NCBI GenBank assembly: GCA_024244705.1 | Contig: JAAEOK010000018.1 | Location: forward strand, 1-64,000 | Reading direction: 5' to 3' | From: Alphaproteobacteria bacterium | GTDB taxonomy: Bacteria > Pseudomonadota > Alphaproteobacteria > JAAEOK01 | Length of the DNA: 64,000 nt | In this document: piece by piece, positions 8,906 through 18,283 of the stretch | Layout of the letters: each line of letters opens with the position of its first letter | How positions within the stretch are numbered: position 1 is the first letter of the stretch | Translations under genes and position numbers: made by a program | The notes under the pieces: generated by a model | The model's database searches: none | What the model saw: the letters and a program-made list of their open reading frames with translations, nothing else | What the model was told of the DNA's origin: nothing

Positions 8906-10384
8906 ATGATCCGCGCGCTGATCGTTGCTCTCATGGTCTATCTGCCGGCACTCGTTGGCCCGTCGCCGACACGCGCAGCCGACGAGCCGCCGGCAACCTT
9001 CGACACCGAAGCCATCATGAATCTGGCCAACGAGCCGTGGACCGGTGATTTCGCGGCCATGAAAGATCGGCGGTTTATCCGCGTCCTGGTCAGCCACAGC
9101 ATGACAAATTTCTTCATCGCCGCCGGCCGTAATCACGGCTTCGAATACGAGCTGATGGACGAGTACGGGAAATTCCTCAACGGCAAGACCAAGCGCGGCA
9201 ACCGCATCGAGATGGTTTACGTTCCGGTGCCCTTCGACGATCTGATCCCGGCGCTTCGCGAAGGGCGCGGCGATATCATCGCGGCGGGAATGACGGAGAC
9301 CCCGACACGCGCCGAAAAGGTGCAATTTACGAAGCCCTATATGCCCGCGGTCGACGAGATCGTCGTCGCCAACAAGTCGGTAAAGGGATTGCGGAACCTC
9401 GACAGCCTGTCGGGCAAGAATATCTATGTCGTTGCCGGTAGTTCCTATATTCCCAGCCTCAAAAGGGTCAGCGATGATATGGTTGGCCGCGGTTTGGTCG
9501 CCATCGGCATCCAGACCGCGCCGTCCGAATTCGAGGCCGAGGATATTCTGCAGCTGGTCAATGCCGGTATCATCGACATGACCGTGGTCGACAACCATAT
9601 CGCGGAAATCTGGTCGAGCGTGCTGCCCGAAATCGAGCCCTATCCCGAGATCGCGGTCAACAAGGAGGGCTGGATCGCTTGGGCGATCCGGCAGGACAGT
9701 CCGGAGTTGCTAAAGAGCCTGAACGCGTTCGTCGCCAAGCATCGCCGCGGCAGCCGGATGGGCAATATCCTGTTCAAGAAATACTTCGAGAATACCAAGT
9801 GGGTGACGAACCCGGTGACCCCGGCCGAACAGAAGAAGCTCGACAAGTACGACGAGCTGTTCAAGAAGTACGCCGAGGAGTACGGATTCGATTGGCAGTT
9901 GATCGCGGCCCTGTCGTATCAGGAATCCGGGTTCGACCAGTCCCGCCGCAGCAAGCAGGGCGCGGAGGGCCTGATGCAGATCAAACCCAGCACGGCGCGG
10001 GACAAGAACGTCAATATTCCCGATATCAAGAGTGCCGAGAACAACGTGCACGCGGGAGTCAAATACCTCGCGTTCCTGCGCGATTTCTACTTTTCCGGCG
10101 CGGAAATCGAACCCGAGTCGGGCGTGCGCCTATCGCTAGCGGCTTACAACGCCGGGCCGGGCAATATCGCAAAAATGCGAAAGGCGGCCGCGAAGTCCGG
10201 GTTGGACCCGAACAAGTGGTTCAACAATGTTGCCCGCATCACCCTCGAGCGAATCGGTTCACAGCCGGTCGTCTATGTCGCCAACATCAACAAGTACTAT
10301 TACGCCTACAAGCTGGCCGACGAAAAGCTGGCCCGGCGCCAGCAGGAACTCGAGGCGCTTAAGAAGGAAGAGGGCGGGGAGTAG
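8906..10384 (+). CDS. MltF-like membrane-associated lytic transglycosylase
   Basis: About 492 residues with a signal peptide (MIRALIVALMVYLPALVG, cut near RAADEPP). A family 3 solute-binding domain spans about residues 50-290 (RVLVSHSMTNFFI, then GRGDIIAAGMTETPTRAEKV), followed by a C-terminal SLT lysozyme-like domain. The catalytic Glu is in SYQESGFD, followed by GLMQIKPSTA and YNAGPGN. This is the MltF layout: peptidoglycan cleavage in the periplasm, controlled by a binding domain. An alternative ATG at 8864 would extend the N region by 14 residues. It stands alone, with 150 bp before it. Confidence 0.87.
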   Translation: MIRALIVALMVYLPALVGPSPTRAADEPPATFDTEAIMNLANEPWTGDFAAMKDRRFIRVLVSHSMTNFFIAAGRNHGFEYELMDEYGKFLNGKTKRGNRIEMVYVPVPFDDLIPALREGRGDIIAAGMTETPTRAEKVQFTKPYMPAVDEIVVANKSVKGLRNLDSLSGKNIYVVAGSSYIPSLKRVSDDMVGRGLVAIGIQTAPSEFEAEDILQLVNAGIIDMTVVDNHIAEIWSSVLPEIEPYPEIAVNKEGWIAWAIRQDSPELLKSLNAFVAKHRRGSRMGNILFKKYFENTKWVTNPVTPAEQKKLDKYDELFKKYAEEYGFDWQLIAALSYQESGFDQSRRSKQGAEGLMQIKPSTARDKNVNIPDIKSAENNVHAGVKYLAFLRDFYFSGAEIEPESGVRLSLAAYNAGPGNIAKMRKAAAKSGLDPNKWFNNVARITLERIGSQPVVYVANINKYYYAYKLADEKLARRQQELEALKKEEGGE

Positions 10385-10473
10385 AAGCGGCGCCTGGGCC
10401 GACCGTTTCTTTGCAAAGCAGCACTTATCTCCTATCGTTCGGGCGGCACTTTGGCTGAACCGAGGACTGGCAC

Positions 10474-11709
10474 ATGACCGCTGACAGTTTCGCCCTCAAT
10501 GACGATTGGAGCCGGTTGGCCGATATTCGCCCGCTGCCCGATATCGAGACCGGAAAGATGGTGCGCTATCGGCTCGACCGGGTGCGCGGCGAGCTGGCGC
10601 GCCGCGGCATTCCGCTCTGTGTGCTGTTCAATCCGGTCAGCCTCCGTTATGCCGCCGACCTGCGCGAATTTCCGACCTTCCAATCGCACGTACCCTACAT
10701 GTACCTGGCGATCCCGGCGGCGGGTCCGGTCATCGCCTATGGCGGCTACGCCCCGCCGGCGACCGGCGGCGACAGCGTCATCGACGAAGCGCGACCGGCG
10801 CGCAATCTCAGCGCCTTTATCGGCGGACCCAACATCGACGAGCAGGCGCGTCTGTTCGGCCGCGACATGAAGGCGTTGATGGCGGAAATCGGCGCCGACG
10901 ACCGCCGTATCGCGGTCGAATATGTCAGCCCGCTGGCGACCCAGGCGCTGCTCCAGGAAGGCCTCGACGTGCTCGACGCACAAGGCCTGATGGAAGACGC
11001 ACGATTGATAAAATCCGCCGAGGAAATCGCCTGCATGAAGTGGTCGATCGCGGTCGCCGAGCACGCCATGGCGAAGATGAAGGAGGCGCTTCGTCCCGGT
11101 GTCCGCGAAAACCAGCTCTGGGGCCTGCTGAACTATGCCAACCTGGCCAACGACGGCGACTGGCACGATACTCGCCTGCTGGCCTCGGGGCCGCGGACCA
11201 ACCCGTGGCCGTGTGAGGCCAGCGAGCGGCCGGTCGAGGATGGCGATCTTGTCGCCTTCGACACCGACATGATCGGGCCCTTCGGCTATTGTGCCGATAT
11301 CTCACGGACCTATCATTGCGGGCCGAGCCGGCCGACCGCCGAGCAGCGCGGCCTCTACACGCTTTCCCATGAGGAACTCCAGCACAACCTCGGGCTGCTG
11401 AAGGCGGGCACGACGTTCCGCGAGATCAGCGAGCGGGCATTCAAAAAGCCCGCCGGCTGCCGCGGCTATTCCAGCGTCATCCACGGCGTCGGCCTGTGCG
11501 ACGAATACCCCCGCGTGCCGTTTCCCGAGAACTGGGACTCGAAGGGATACGACGGTGTCATTCGGCCGGATACGGTGATCTGCGTCGAGAGCTATGCCGG
11601 CTATGAAGGCGGCCGCGAAGGCGTCAAGCTCGAGGAGCAGGTGCTGGTCAAATCCGATGGCATCGAAATCCTGTCGCAATTTCCCTTCGAAGAAGAGCTT
11701 TTAGCCTAA
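10474..11709 (+). CDS. M24 family metallopeptidase (Xaa-Pro aminopeptidase-like)
   Basis: A 411-residue protein with an N-terminal creatinase-like domain and a C-terminal pita-bread catalytic domain. All five metal ligands are visible: the two Asp in FDTDMIGPFGYCADIS, the His in VIHGVG, the Glu in CVESYAG and the Glu in KLEEQVLV. These enzymes cleave Xaa-Pro bonds or related amides in the cytosol. Here the family includes creatinase and DMSP-lyase-like members, so the substrate is open. GAGGA lies 8 nt before the ATG. A hairpin at 11729-11763 follows the stop. Confidence 0.85.
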   Translation: MTADSFALNDDWSRLADIRPLPDIETGKMVRYRLDRVRGELARRGIPLCVLFNPVSLRYAADLREFPTFQSHVPYMYLAIPAAGPVIAYGGYAPPATGGDSVIDEARPARNLSAFIGGPNIDEQARLFGRDMKALMAEIGADDRRIAVEYVSPLATQALLQEGLDVLDAQGLMEDARLIKSAEEIACMKWSIAVAEHAMAKMKEALRPGVRENQLWGLLNYANLANDGDWHDTRLLASGPRTNPWPCEASERPVEDGDLVAFDTDMIGPFGYCADISRTYHCGPSRPTAEQRGLYTLSHEELQHNLGLLKAGTTFREISERAFKKPAGCRGYSSVIHGVGLCDEYPRVPFPENWDSKGYDGVIRPDTVICVESYAGYEGGREGVKLEEQVLVKSDGIEILSQFPFEEELLA

Positions 11710-11728
11710 GCCTCTAGTCCCGGAGCAC

Positions 11729-11763
11729 CGGCGCCGCAGCCCATGATTGGGGCTACGGCGCCG
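11729..11763. terminator. Hairpin between convergent genes, possible bidirectional terminator
   Basis: A 14-bp stem with one mismatch joins 11729-11742 and 11750-11763, with a 7-nt loop. It sits 20 nt after the peptidase stop and 58 nt before the convergent lectin-like gene. No T-run follows on either strand, so it is a weak candidate for intrinsic termination. Confidence 0.4.
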
Positions 11764-11821
11764 AATGCGTCCGAATTCATGACCGTCCGTCGGGGACCGG
11801 CAGACCGTCAAATTCACAGAG

Positions 11822-12463
11822 TTAGTCGGCTGCGAAACAGTAGAACAGCCCGGCACCGCCAGTGCCTTTCAGCGCGTCCTGGCTGCAGCCGCGCGTTGCG
11901 TGGGCCGAATTCCACGACGTGTTGCCGCCGCCATGCCGGTCGTGATGGCCGACCTGGGCGCTGCCCTCGCCGCTACTCGTCCAATTGCTGCAGGTGTTAT
12001 CGGCATCGTCGGGCCAAAACGGCGTGCCGTCGACCTGGGTACCGGTCAGGATGTCGTGTTCGTTGACGTCGTGATAACGGCCCTTGACCGGGTTCCCGCT
12101 CTCGTCGAGGGCCGTGCGCTGAAAGATATTGGGGCTGATGTGCAATTCGTCGAGGTCGCTCGCGATGAGCTCGTTGCGCGCATTGTACCATGGTCCGATG
12201 CCGATCCGGCTGCGCGCGAAGACGCCGCGCTTGTCGGGCTCTTCCGTGCTGAGGTAGGCGCGCCAGGTCTGGCCGCCGGCACCAACCGCCTCGGCAAGCT
12301 GTTGGCAATGGGCGTCGGCGCCTTCCAGGCCGCCGAGGTCGGCGCCATTGCCCACACCGACGCTGGTTATGAAAAAGCTCATCTCGTGTTGCTGGGCCAG
12401 CGCCGACGAGGCGCCAAATACCAACACTAGACTCGCAAGAACGGCTGCGCATTTCGTTTTCAT
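11822..12463 (-). CDS. Exported lectin-like protein (endostatin/DUF1554-type fold)
   Basis: A 213-residue protein with a clear signal peptide (MKTKCAAVLASLVLVFGAS, cut after ALA before QQHE). The mature part has the layout of bacterial exported lectin-like proteins related to the collagen NC10/endostatin fold: GADAHCQQLA near the start, TWRAYLST, WYNARNELI, GTPFWPDDADNTCSNWTSS, and a final Cys pair in ATRGC and LFYCFAAD that would form disulfides. The function is unknown, and a surface or periplasmic binding role is likely. An AGGGAGGA ribosome site precedes the ATG. It is a single-gene unit. Confidence 0.8.
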   Translation of the reverse strand: MKTKCAAVLASLVLVFGASSALAQQHEMSFFITSVGVGNGADLGGLEGADAHCQQLAEAVGAGGQTWRAYLSTEEPDKRGVFARSRIGIGPWYNARNELIASDLDELHISPNIFQRTALDESGNPVKGRYHDVNEHDILTGTQVDGTPFWPDDADNTCSNWTSSGEGSAQVGHHDRHGGGNTSWNSAHATRGCSQDALKGTGGAGLFYCFAAD

Positions 12464-12699
12464 TCTGTCCTCCCTTATTCGATGGGTCGTTTCGGTCGGT
12501 TTTCAATCCCAATAAGCTAGGGCCTGCGGCACGGAAAACAAGCACGACGCGAACCAGATTTGTGCCGTTTTCGATCAGTCATTGGCCGGCGTGATCGCGA
12601 GGTGGAAAACCATCAATACGAGCATGCCCTTGGCGGGGAGACAGCGCCGCCACGCGCGGAAGCGCCCAGTCGACGGCAGCTAAATCATACTCGGAGGCT

Positions 12700-13545
12700 C
12701 TATTCGGGAAGCGGCGAGATCAAATACATCGCCTTCATCAGGTCGCCGGGTTCGGCGCCGCCAAAGGAATTTTGGAACAAGGTCACGATCGCCGCCGAGC
12801 GAAATATGCGGCTCAACACGCCATCGACGAGCAACCGAAAATCGCTTTCGCCGCGGCGTAGAGCCAGCGCATAGGGCTCGTGCGAAAACAGCTGGTTGAG
12901 TACACGAAGATTATTTCGGTTGTCGCTCCCCGCGACCAGGAAGATCAATATCGCCCGGTCGGCGAAATAGGCTTCGATTTCTCCGGTCTCGAGTTTCTTG
13001 AGGCCGTCGACGTGGTTCTCGACGGGGACGACTTCGGCGTCGACCGAGAGTTCGCCGATAGCGCTCTGGAGCAATTCCTCGGTGGTCGTTCCGGCGCGCA
13101 CGCCGACCTTGTGCCCGGCCAGCGCCTCGAAGCTGTCGGGCCCATCCGACCGGGTCAACACGCCGGCCCCGGTCACGAAGATCGGCAGCGAGAAGTCGAC
13201 CAGCGCCCGCCGCGAAAGCGTCGCCGTGGTGGCGCCGCACAGGATATCTATGCTGCCGTTCTGGATCGCTTCGAAACGGCCCTCGGTGGTAACCGGGATA
13301 TAGCTGATATTGATTTCACTCATACCCAGTTCATCCTTGGCGGCGGCCGCCACAGCCTTGCACAGGCCAACCGAGTAGCCCGAGGCTTCGCCGACCGAAT
13401 TCTTGAATGAGAATGGCGGCGCATCATCGCGATAGCCGACCTTGATCTCGCCGCTCTTCTTGATCGTTTGCAAGGTGTCCGCGCCGGCGTTGGCCGCTAA
13501 GCCCATCGCCACCGCCACCAGGATCGCCGTCAGGGCAGGTCTCAT
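12700..13545 (-). CDS. Amino-acid ABC transporter substrate-binding protein (family 3)
   Basis: A 281-residue periplasmic binding protein. The signal peptide (MRPALTAILVAVAMGLAA) is followed by the family 3 signature GEIKVGYRDDAPPFSF. IDILCGATTATLSRRALVDF carries the Arg/Asp that bind the amino-acid backbone, and VGVRAGTTTEEL is the second-lobe motif. It would deliver a polar amino acid to an ABC importer, but no permease or ATPase gene is adjacent. The start at 13545 has a GGAGGA site 7 nt upstream. It may work with an importer encoded elsewhere. Confidence 0.87.
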   Translation of the reverse strand: MRPALTAILVAVAMGLAANAGADTLQTIKKSGEIKVGYRDDAPPFSFKNSVGEASGYSVGLCKAVAAAAKDELGMSEINISYIPVTTEGRFEAIQNGSIDILCGATTATLSRRALVDFSLPIFVTGAGVLTRSDGPDSFEALAGHKVGVRAGTTTEELLQSAIGELSVDAEVVPVENHVDGLKKLETGEIEAYFADRAILIFLVAGSDNRNNLRVLNQLFSHEPYALALRRGESDFRLLVDGVLSRIFRSAAIVTLFQNSFGGAEPGDLMKAMYLISPLPE

Positions 13546-13805
13546 GCACTTGTCCTCCACAGTCGTTGCGGCCCGGGTCCGGGAACCGCCGATGGAAAAT
13601 CGTTGCTTTGGCGCCCGCTGAGGCGGTTGCCTACCCAGAAGTCGGAGACCCATGTTTGTGGCAGGATATAGTTACTTCGCGGCGAATACCAACTCTACGA
13701 CTCGGAATATCCGCGATTGGCGTCGCTTCGCTGAAAATCGTCACGGGCCGTTACCGGAGTCGGAGCCGGACGCGTGTCGGGCTTGCTTCGCCGGCGAACG
13801 CCGCC

Positions 13806-14597
13806 TCAAGTCTCCGCGGCTTCAGCGGCCTGGCGCAGCGCCATCCGCCGGAACAGGCGCGGCCAAGTGCGCAGCGATACCAAGTGGAGATAGACAAAGT
13901 CGAGATAGCCGTTACGCCGCCATTCGAGAAACGTCTCATCCGGCAGTTGGTCCAGTTTCGCCTTGTCGACCGCGCGGAAGCCATCGAGCTTGATCTTGCG
14001 TCCGCCGGGCAGGGTATAGACGTCGTCATGGGCGGCCAAAATGCCGCTGTTCGCGATCGCCGCCGCCAAGGCGTGGGTGATCTCCGACTGGCGTTGATAG
14101 GCGAGGCACGATTCGGTGATCTCGTCCAGCAGCTTGTTTTTCCTGCCATCTTCGAAGAACGGCTCGCCGTCGCCGTCGACGATCATCGCCGACGCCGAAT
14201 CGATGCACAGGATATACCCGCGCATATCCGAGCCCTGTCGCAGGATGAAAGGATAGCGGCGAATATAGTCCGGCACCGGATGTCCGGTGGCCCATTGACC
14301 GTCGGCCTCGACGAACAGGTTTTCGCCGCCGCGCAGCCCCATCACCGCGACCGTCATGACCGGGTCAGCCGCAGTGAATAACACCGGAAACGCCGCCGCC
14401 GCGTCGACGATCTGCGGCGCATTGATCGGCACGATGTGGGCGCCGCGCGCATAACCGTAGTCGGCAGGCCGCGCGAACGACTTTCCGTCCAGCGCCTCCG
14501 GCGTCACCGTGATCGGCTTTTCATAGAGAATGGGCATCGCGGAGGCCGGGGCTTCGTGTTCGTCACGCGGTGTTGCTAGTCTTGCACCCTGATCCAT
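13806..14597 (-). CDS. SapC family protein
   Basis: A 263-residue protein of the SapC family, named after a Campylobacter S-layer locus protein. Typical features are YEKPITVTPE near the start, the AHIVPINAPQIVDAAAAFPV segment, YIRRYPFIL, and the C-terminal LVSLRTWPRLFRRM. No signal peptide or membrane helix is visible. The biochemical function of the family is unknown. An in-frame ATG at 14537 would remove 20 residues of doubtful quality, so the start is uncertain. It is divergent from the helicase gene. Confidence 0.8.
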   Translation of the reverse strand: MDQGARLATPRDEHEAPASAMPILYEKPITVTPEALDGKSFARPADYGYARGAHIVPINAPQIVDAAAAFPVLFTAADPVMTVAVMGLRGGENLFVEADGQWATGHPVPDYIRRYPFILRQGSDMRGYILCIDSASAMIVDGDGEPFFEDGRKNKLLDEITESCLAYQRQSEITHALAAAIANSGILAAHDDVYTLPGGRKIKLDGFRAVDKAKLDQLPDETFLEWRRNGYLDFVYLHLVSLRTWPRLFRRMALRQAAEAAET

Positions 14598-14815
14598 ACC
14601 ATGCCCCGGTCTATTGGGCCGACTCCTGATTGGCGCTGCCGCGACGGGAGCTCGCCGATTGGCCGACGCAGATTTCGCCGGCGATGCGTTAACGGCCCCT
14701 CGGCCGCGCCAAGAGCCAGGATTCGGAACCGGCTATCCGTCCTGGGATAGCCTGCGGCGGCCGTCGTGCAATGCCGTCGCTGGCGCCGGCAGAGCCGCGG
14801 CTTATACTCGGCTTC

Positions 14816-17275
14816 ATGGCCGAGCGCGCTGTACCCACTCCCGCCGCGACCCTGCCCGAACCGATCGCCGACTGGTTCGCCGGGCGCGGCTGGCAACCCT
14901 TCGCCCACCAGCTCGACATGCTGGCGGCGGTCGAAGCGGGCCATAACGCGTTGCTGATCGCGCCGACCGGCGGCGGTAAGACGCTGGCCGGGTTCCTGCC
15001 GACGCTCGGCGAGTTGATCGCTGCACCGCGCGCCGGCCTCCATACCCTCTACATCTCGCCGCTCAAGGCGTTGGCCGTCGACATCCACCGCAATCTCACC
15101 CTGCCGGTCGAGGAAATGGGACTCGATGTGACGCTCGAAACGCGCACCGGAGACACGCCCCAATCCAAGCGGCAGCGGCAGCGGCGGCGCCCACCCAACA
15201 TCCTGATGACGACGCCGGAATCCCTCGCCCTGATGCTGTCCTATGCGGAGGCGCCGCGGATGTTTGGGAACCTGCGTCAGGTCGTGCTCGATGAACTGCA
15301 TGCGCTGATCGGCACCAAGCGCGGCGACCTGCTGGCGCTCGGCCTCGCCCGTCTTGCGGCGCTGGCGCCCGATTGCCGCCGCATCGGCCTGTCGGCGACC
15401 GTCGCCTGGCCCGATTCGGTCACCGCCTTCCTGTCGCCGCACGGCCGTGCCGACGATCCGGCGGTCGCGGTTATCGAAGGGCAGGCCGGTGCCGAGCCGC
15501 GTATCGAGACCCTGGTCGCCGACGACCGATTGCCATGGTCGGGCCATATGGCGGCCTATGCCGCCCCCGACATCTACGCCCGGATCAAGGCCGCGCGCAC
15601 GGCCATCGTCTTCGTCAACACCCGCGCCCAGGCCGAGATCATGTTTCAGGCCTTGTGGCGGCTCAACGAAGACACGCTGCCGATCGCGCTTCATCATGGC
15701 AGCTTGTCGGCGCCGCAGCGGCGTAAGGTCGAGGCGGCGATGGCGCGCGGCGATTTGCGCGCGGTGGTCGCGACCTCGTCGCTCGATCTTGGCATCGACT
15801 GGGGCGACGTCGATCTGGTGTTGCAGGTCGGGGCGCCCAAGGGTGCCAGCCGCCTATTGCAGCGCATCGGCCGCGCCAACCACCGGCTCGACGAACCGAG
15901 TCGTGCCATTCTGGTGCCGGGAAACCGGTTCGAAGTTCTCGAGTGCCAGGCGGCGACGGCGGCGGTCGCCAACCATGAGCTCGACGGCGACCCGCCGCGC
16001 CCCGGCGGGCTCGATGTGCTCGCCCAGCATGTCTGGGGCCGTGCCTGCGCCGGACCGTTTCGACCCGACGACCTCTATGCCGAAATCGTCCGCGCGTCGC
16101 CCTATGCCTCCCTCAGCCGCAAGGACTTCGACGATGTCCTCGATTTCGTCGACCACGGCGGCTATGCGCTGCGGACCTACGACCGCTACCGGCGTTTGAT
16201 CCGCCAGGATGACGGCACCTATCGCATCGCCGGGCCGGCCCATGTCCGCAAGTACCGGCTCAACGTCGGCGTCATCGTCGAGGCGCCCACGCTCCGCGTC
16301 AAACTCAAGCGCGGCCGCGTGCTGGGCCAGGTCGAGGAGCACTTCATCATGGGCCTGGTGCCGGGCGACACTTTCTTTTTCTCCGGTGAGTTGCTGCGCT
16401 TCGAAGGCATTCGCGAGACCACCGCGGAAGTCACCCGGGCGGCCGGCGGCGAACCGCAGATCCCGGCCTATATGGGCGGTCGCCTGCCGCTGTCGACCCA
16501 TCTTGCCGACCGCGTCCGGGCAAACCTCCACGACCGGCGGCAATGGCGCGATCTGCCGCCCGCGGTCCATGAATGGCTCGACCTGCAACGGCTGCGCTCG
16601 GAGCTGCCGCGGCCGGATGGCCTGCTGGTCGAAACCTTCCCCCGCGGCGGCAAGCATTTCCTCGTCGCCTATTGCTTCGAGGGCCGCAATGCCCATCAGA
16701 CGCTCGGCATGCTGCTGACCCGGCGCATGGAGCGGTCGGGCGCCGGGCCGCTCGGTTTCGTCGCCTCCGACTATGCGATTTCGGTGTGGAGCCTGAGACC
16801 GCCCGGCGATGTCGCGGCGCTGTTCGACGAGGACATGCTAGGCGACGACCTCGAGGAATGGATGGACGAATCGACGATGCTGAAGCGCACCTTCCGGAAT
16901 TGCGCCGTCATTGCCGGCCTCATCGAGCGGCGCCATCCCAATCAGGAAATGACCCGGCGCCAGGTCACCTTCAACGCGGACATCATCTACGATGTCCTGC
17001 GCCGGCACGAGCCCGATCATGTGCTGTTGCGCGCGACCCGGGGCGACGCCGCCGGCGGCCTCACCGACATTGCACGTCTCGGCCAGTTGTTGGCCCGTAC
17101 GCGGGGACGCATCCGTCACCGCGAACTCGATCGGGTATCGCCTTTGGCGGTGCCGGTACTGCTCGATATCGGCCGCGAGGGAGTTTACGGTTCGGCGCTC
17201 GACGACCTGCTGGACGAAGGCGCCCGGGCGCTTATCGAAGACGCCATTGGCCCGACCCAGGACCGATTGCTGTGA
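14816..17275 (+). CDS. Ligase-associated DNA-damage-response DEXH-box helicase (Lhr-like)
   Basis: An 819-residue superfamily 2 helicase. It has Walker A in APTGGGKTLAGFLP, a DELH box (VVLDELHALIG), motif III GLSATVAWP, the second RecA lobe with HHGSLSAPQRRKVEAAM, then SLDLGIDWGDVDLV and the motif VI IGRANHR. An Lhr-type winged-helix and core C-terminal part follows. In bacteria this subfamily travels with an ATP-dependent ligase, an exonuclease and the PdeM nuclease. Here only PdeM is present, 334 bp downstream. The start at 14816 gives the usual N terminus. An upstream ATG at 14771 is possible. Confidence 0.9.
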   Translation: MAERAVPTPAATLPEPIADWFAGRGWQPFAHQLDMLAAVEAGHNALLIAPTGGGKTLAGFLPTLGELIAAPRAGLHTLYISPLKALAVDIHRNLTLPVEEMGLDVTLETRTGDTPQSKRQRQRRRPPNILMTTPESLALMLSYAEAPRMFGNLRQVVLDELHALIGTKRGDLLALGLARLAALAPDCRRIGLSATVAWPDSVTAFLSPHGRADDPAVAVIEGQAGAEPRIETLVADDRLPWSGHMAAYAAPDIYARIKAARTAIVFVNTRAQAEIMFQALWRLNEDTLPIALHHGSLSAPQRRKVEAAMARGDLRAVVATSSLDLGIDWGDVDLVLQVGAPKGASRLLQRIGRANHRLDEPSRAILVPGNRFEVLECQAATAAVANHELDGDPPRPGGLDVLAQHVWGRACAGPFRPDDLYAEIVRASPYASLSRKDFDDVLDFVDHGGYALRTYDRYRRLIRQDDGTYRIAGPAHVRKYRLNVGVIVEAPTLRVKLKRGRVLGQVEEHFIMGLVPGDTFFFSGELLRFEGIRETTAEVTRAAGGEPQIPAYMGGRLPLSTHLADRVRANLHDRRQWRDLPPAVHEWLDLQRLRSELPRPDGLLVETFPRGGKHFLVAYCFEGRNAHQTLGMLLTRRMERSGAGPLGFVASDYAISVWSLRPPGDVAALFDEDMLGDDLEEWMDESTMLKRTFRNCAVIAGLIERRHPNQEMTRRQVTFNADIIYDVLRRHEPDHVLLRATRGDAAGGLTDIARLGQLLARTRGRIRHRELDRVSPLAVPVLLDIGREGVYGSALDDLLDEGARALIEDAIGPTQDRLL

Positions 17276-17278
17276 TGA

Positions 17279-17416
17279 TCAGAAAGGCAGTCCGAGAGTA
17301 ACGCGCTGCTTGGATTGGCTGCCCTTGGCGCGCACCGTCGGGTCGCCCGCGCAGGACGCGGCGAATATCGTAATGATCGCCAGGATCAGGACCTTCGATA
17401 GTCCCCTTCTTGCCAT
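17279..17416 (-). CDS. Tiny predicted lipoprotein (45 aa)
   Basis: A 45-codon frame starting MARRGLSKVLILAIITIFA. The basic start, hydrophobic stretch and lipobox FAASC indicate a lipoprotein signal with Cys at residue 22. The mature peptide is only about 24 residues (start AGDPTVRAKG, end TLGLPF). A GAGGCGG ribosome site lies 5-6 nt before the ATG. It sits antisense between the helicase and pdeM genes, its stop only 4 bp from the helicase stop. I do not recognise a family. The coherent lipobox and ribosome site make it a credible small gene. Confidence 0.6.
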   Translation of the reverse strand: MARRGLSKVLILAIITIFAASCAGDPTVRAKGSQSKQRVTLGLPF

Positions 17417-17609
17417 TGCGTCCGCCTCGTGAGCCGATCGACCGGCGAACGCCATTTTGGCACAGTCGGCGATTCATTCAAAGGGCCGCCGGTCTCCGCC
17501 AGGGAGGGACCTGGATTCGGGGGCCGAAAGCGAATAGTTTGATTATCCGCCAAACGCCTGGGGTGATTATGCAACGTATTGAAATAAAAAGAGAAATCAG
17601 GCACATTCC

Positions 17610-18281
17610 ATGAGATCGGCTGCGCTCGCCCTCAACGGCGCCAAGTTCGTCGCAGATCTCTCCGGGGCCCTCTATTGGCCTCATCAGGACACGCTGATCG
17701 TGGCCGACCTTCACCTCGAGAAAGGATCGCGGCTGGCGGAGAACGGACGCTTCCTGCCGCCCTACGATACGCGGGCGACGCTGAAACGATTGATGGCGGT
17801 GTTGAAGCATTTCCGGTCGCGGCGGGTTGTCTGCCTCGGCGATAGTTTCGATGACGACGGCGCCGAGCGTCGTGCCGACGATGGCGATGCGGCGACCGTG
17901 CAGGCGCTTACCGGCGCCTTCGACTGGATCTGGATTCGCGGCAACCACGATCCCGAGCCGCCGCGATCATGGGGTGGGCGGTGCATGGACAGTTGGGCTT
18001 GCGATGGACTGATCTTTCGCCACCAGGCCGGGAATGCCCATGGCGAGGTCTCGGGCCATTTCCATCCCAAGGCGTCGATGCAGGTGCGCTCGCGGCGGTT
18101 GACCGAGTCGTGCTTCATCGGCGATGAGGCCCGGCTGATCCTGCCGGCCTTCGGTACCTATACGGGAGGGTTGAACGTCCTCGAGCCGGCTATTGCGCGG
18201 CTCTTTCCCGGCGATTTCGAGGCCATCCTGCTTGGCCGACGGCGGGTCCACCGATGCCGGCGCGCCACGCTCGTGCGGTAG
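17610..18281 (+). CDS. pdeM: Ligase-associated DNA-damage-response endonuclease PdeM
   Basis: A 223-residue calcineurin-like metallophosphoesterase. The metal-binding motifs are all present in order: VADLHLEKG, LGDSFDDD, WIRGNHD and SGHFHP. The N-terminal AKFVADLSGALYWP and LHLEKGS segments match the PdeM group that accompanies Lhr-like helicases and ATP-dependent ligases in DNA repair cassettes. Here the ligase and the exonuclease are not adjacent. The leader is AT-rich with only a weak ribosome site. The C-terminal tail is Arg-rich. Confidence 0.85.
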   Translation: MRSAALALNGAKFVADLSGALYWPHQDTLIVADLHLEKGSRLAENGRFLPPYDTRATLKRLMAVLKHFRSRRVVCLGDSFDDDGAERRADDGDAATVQALTGAFDWIWIRGNHDPEPPRSWGGRCMDSWACDGLIFRHQAGNAHGEVSGHFHPKASMQVRSRRLTESCFIGDEARLILPAFGTYTGGLNVLEPAIARLFPGDFEAILLGRRRVHRCRRATLVR

Positions 18282-18283
18282 TC

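Noticed and set aside
13652-13993. A plus-strand frame in the gap between the binding protein and SapC genes
   Set aside because: Most of it overlaps SapC in antisense, it has no ribosome site, and the sequence does not resemble a folded protein.
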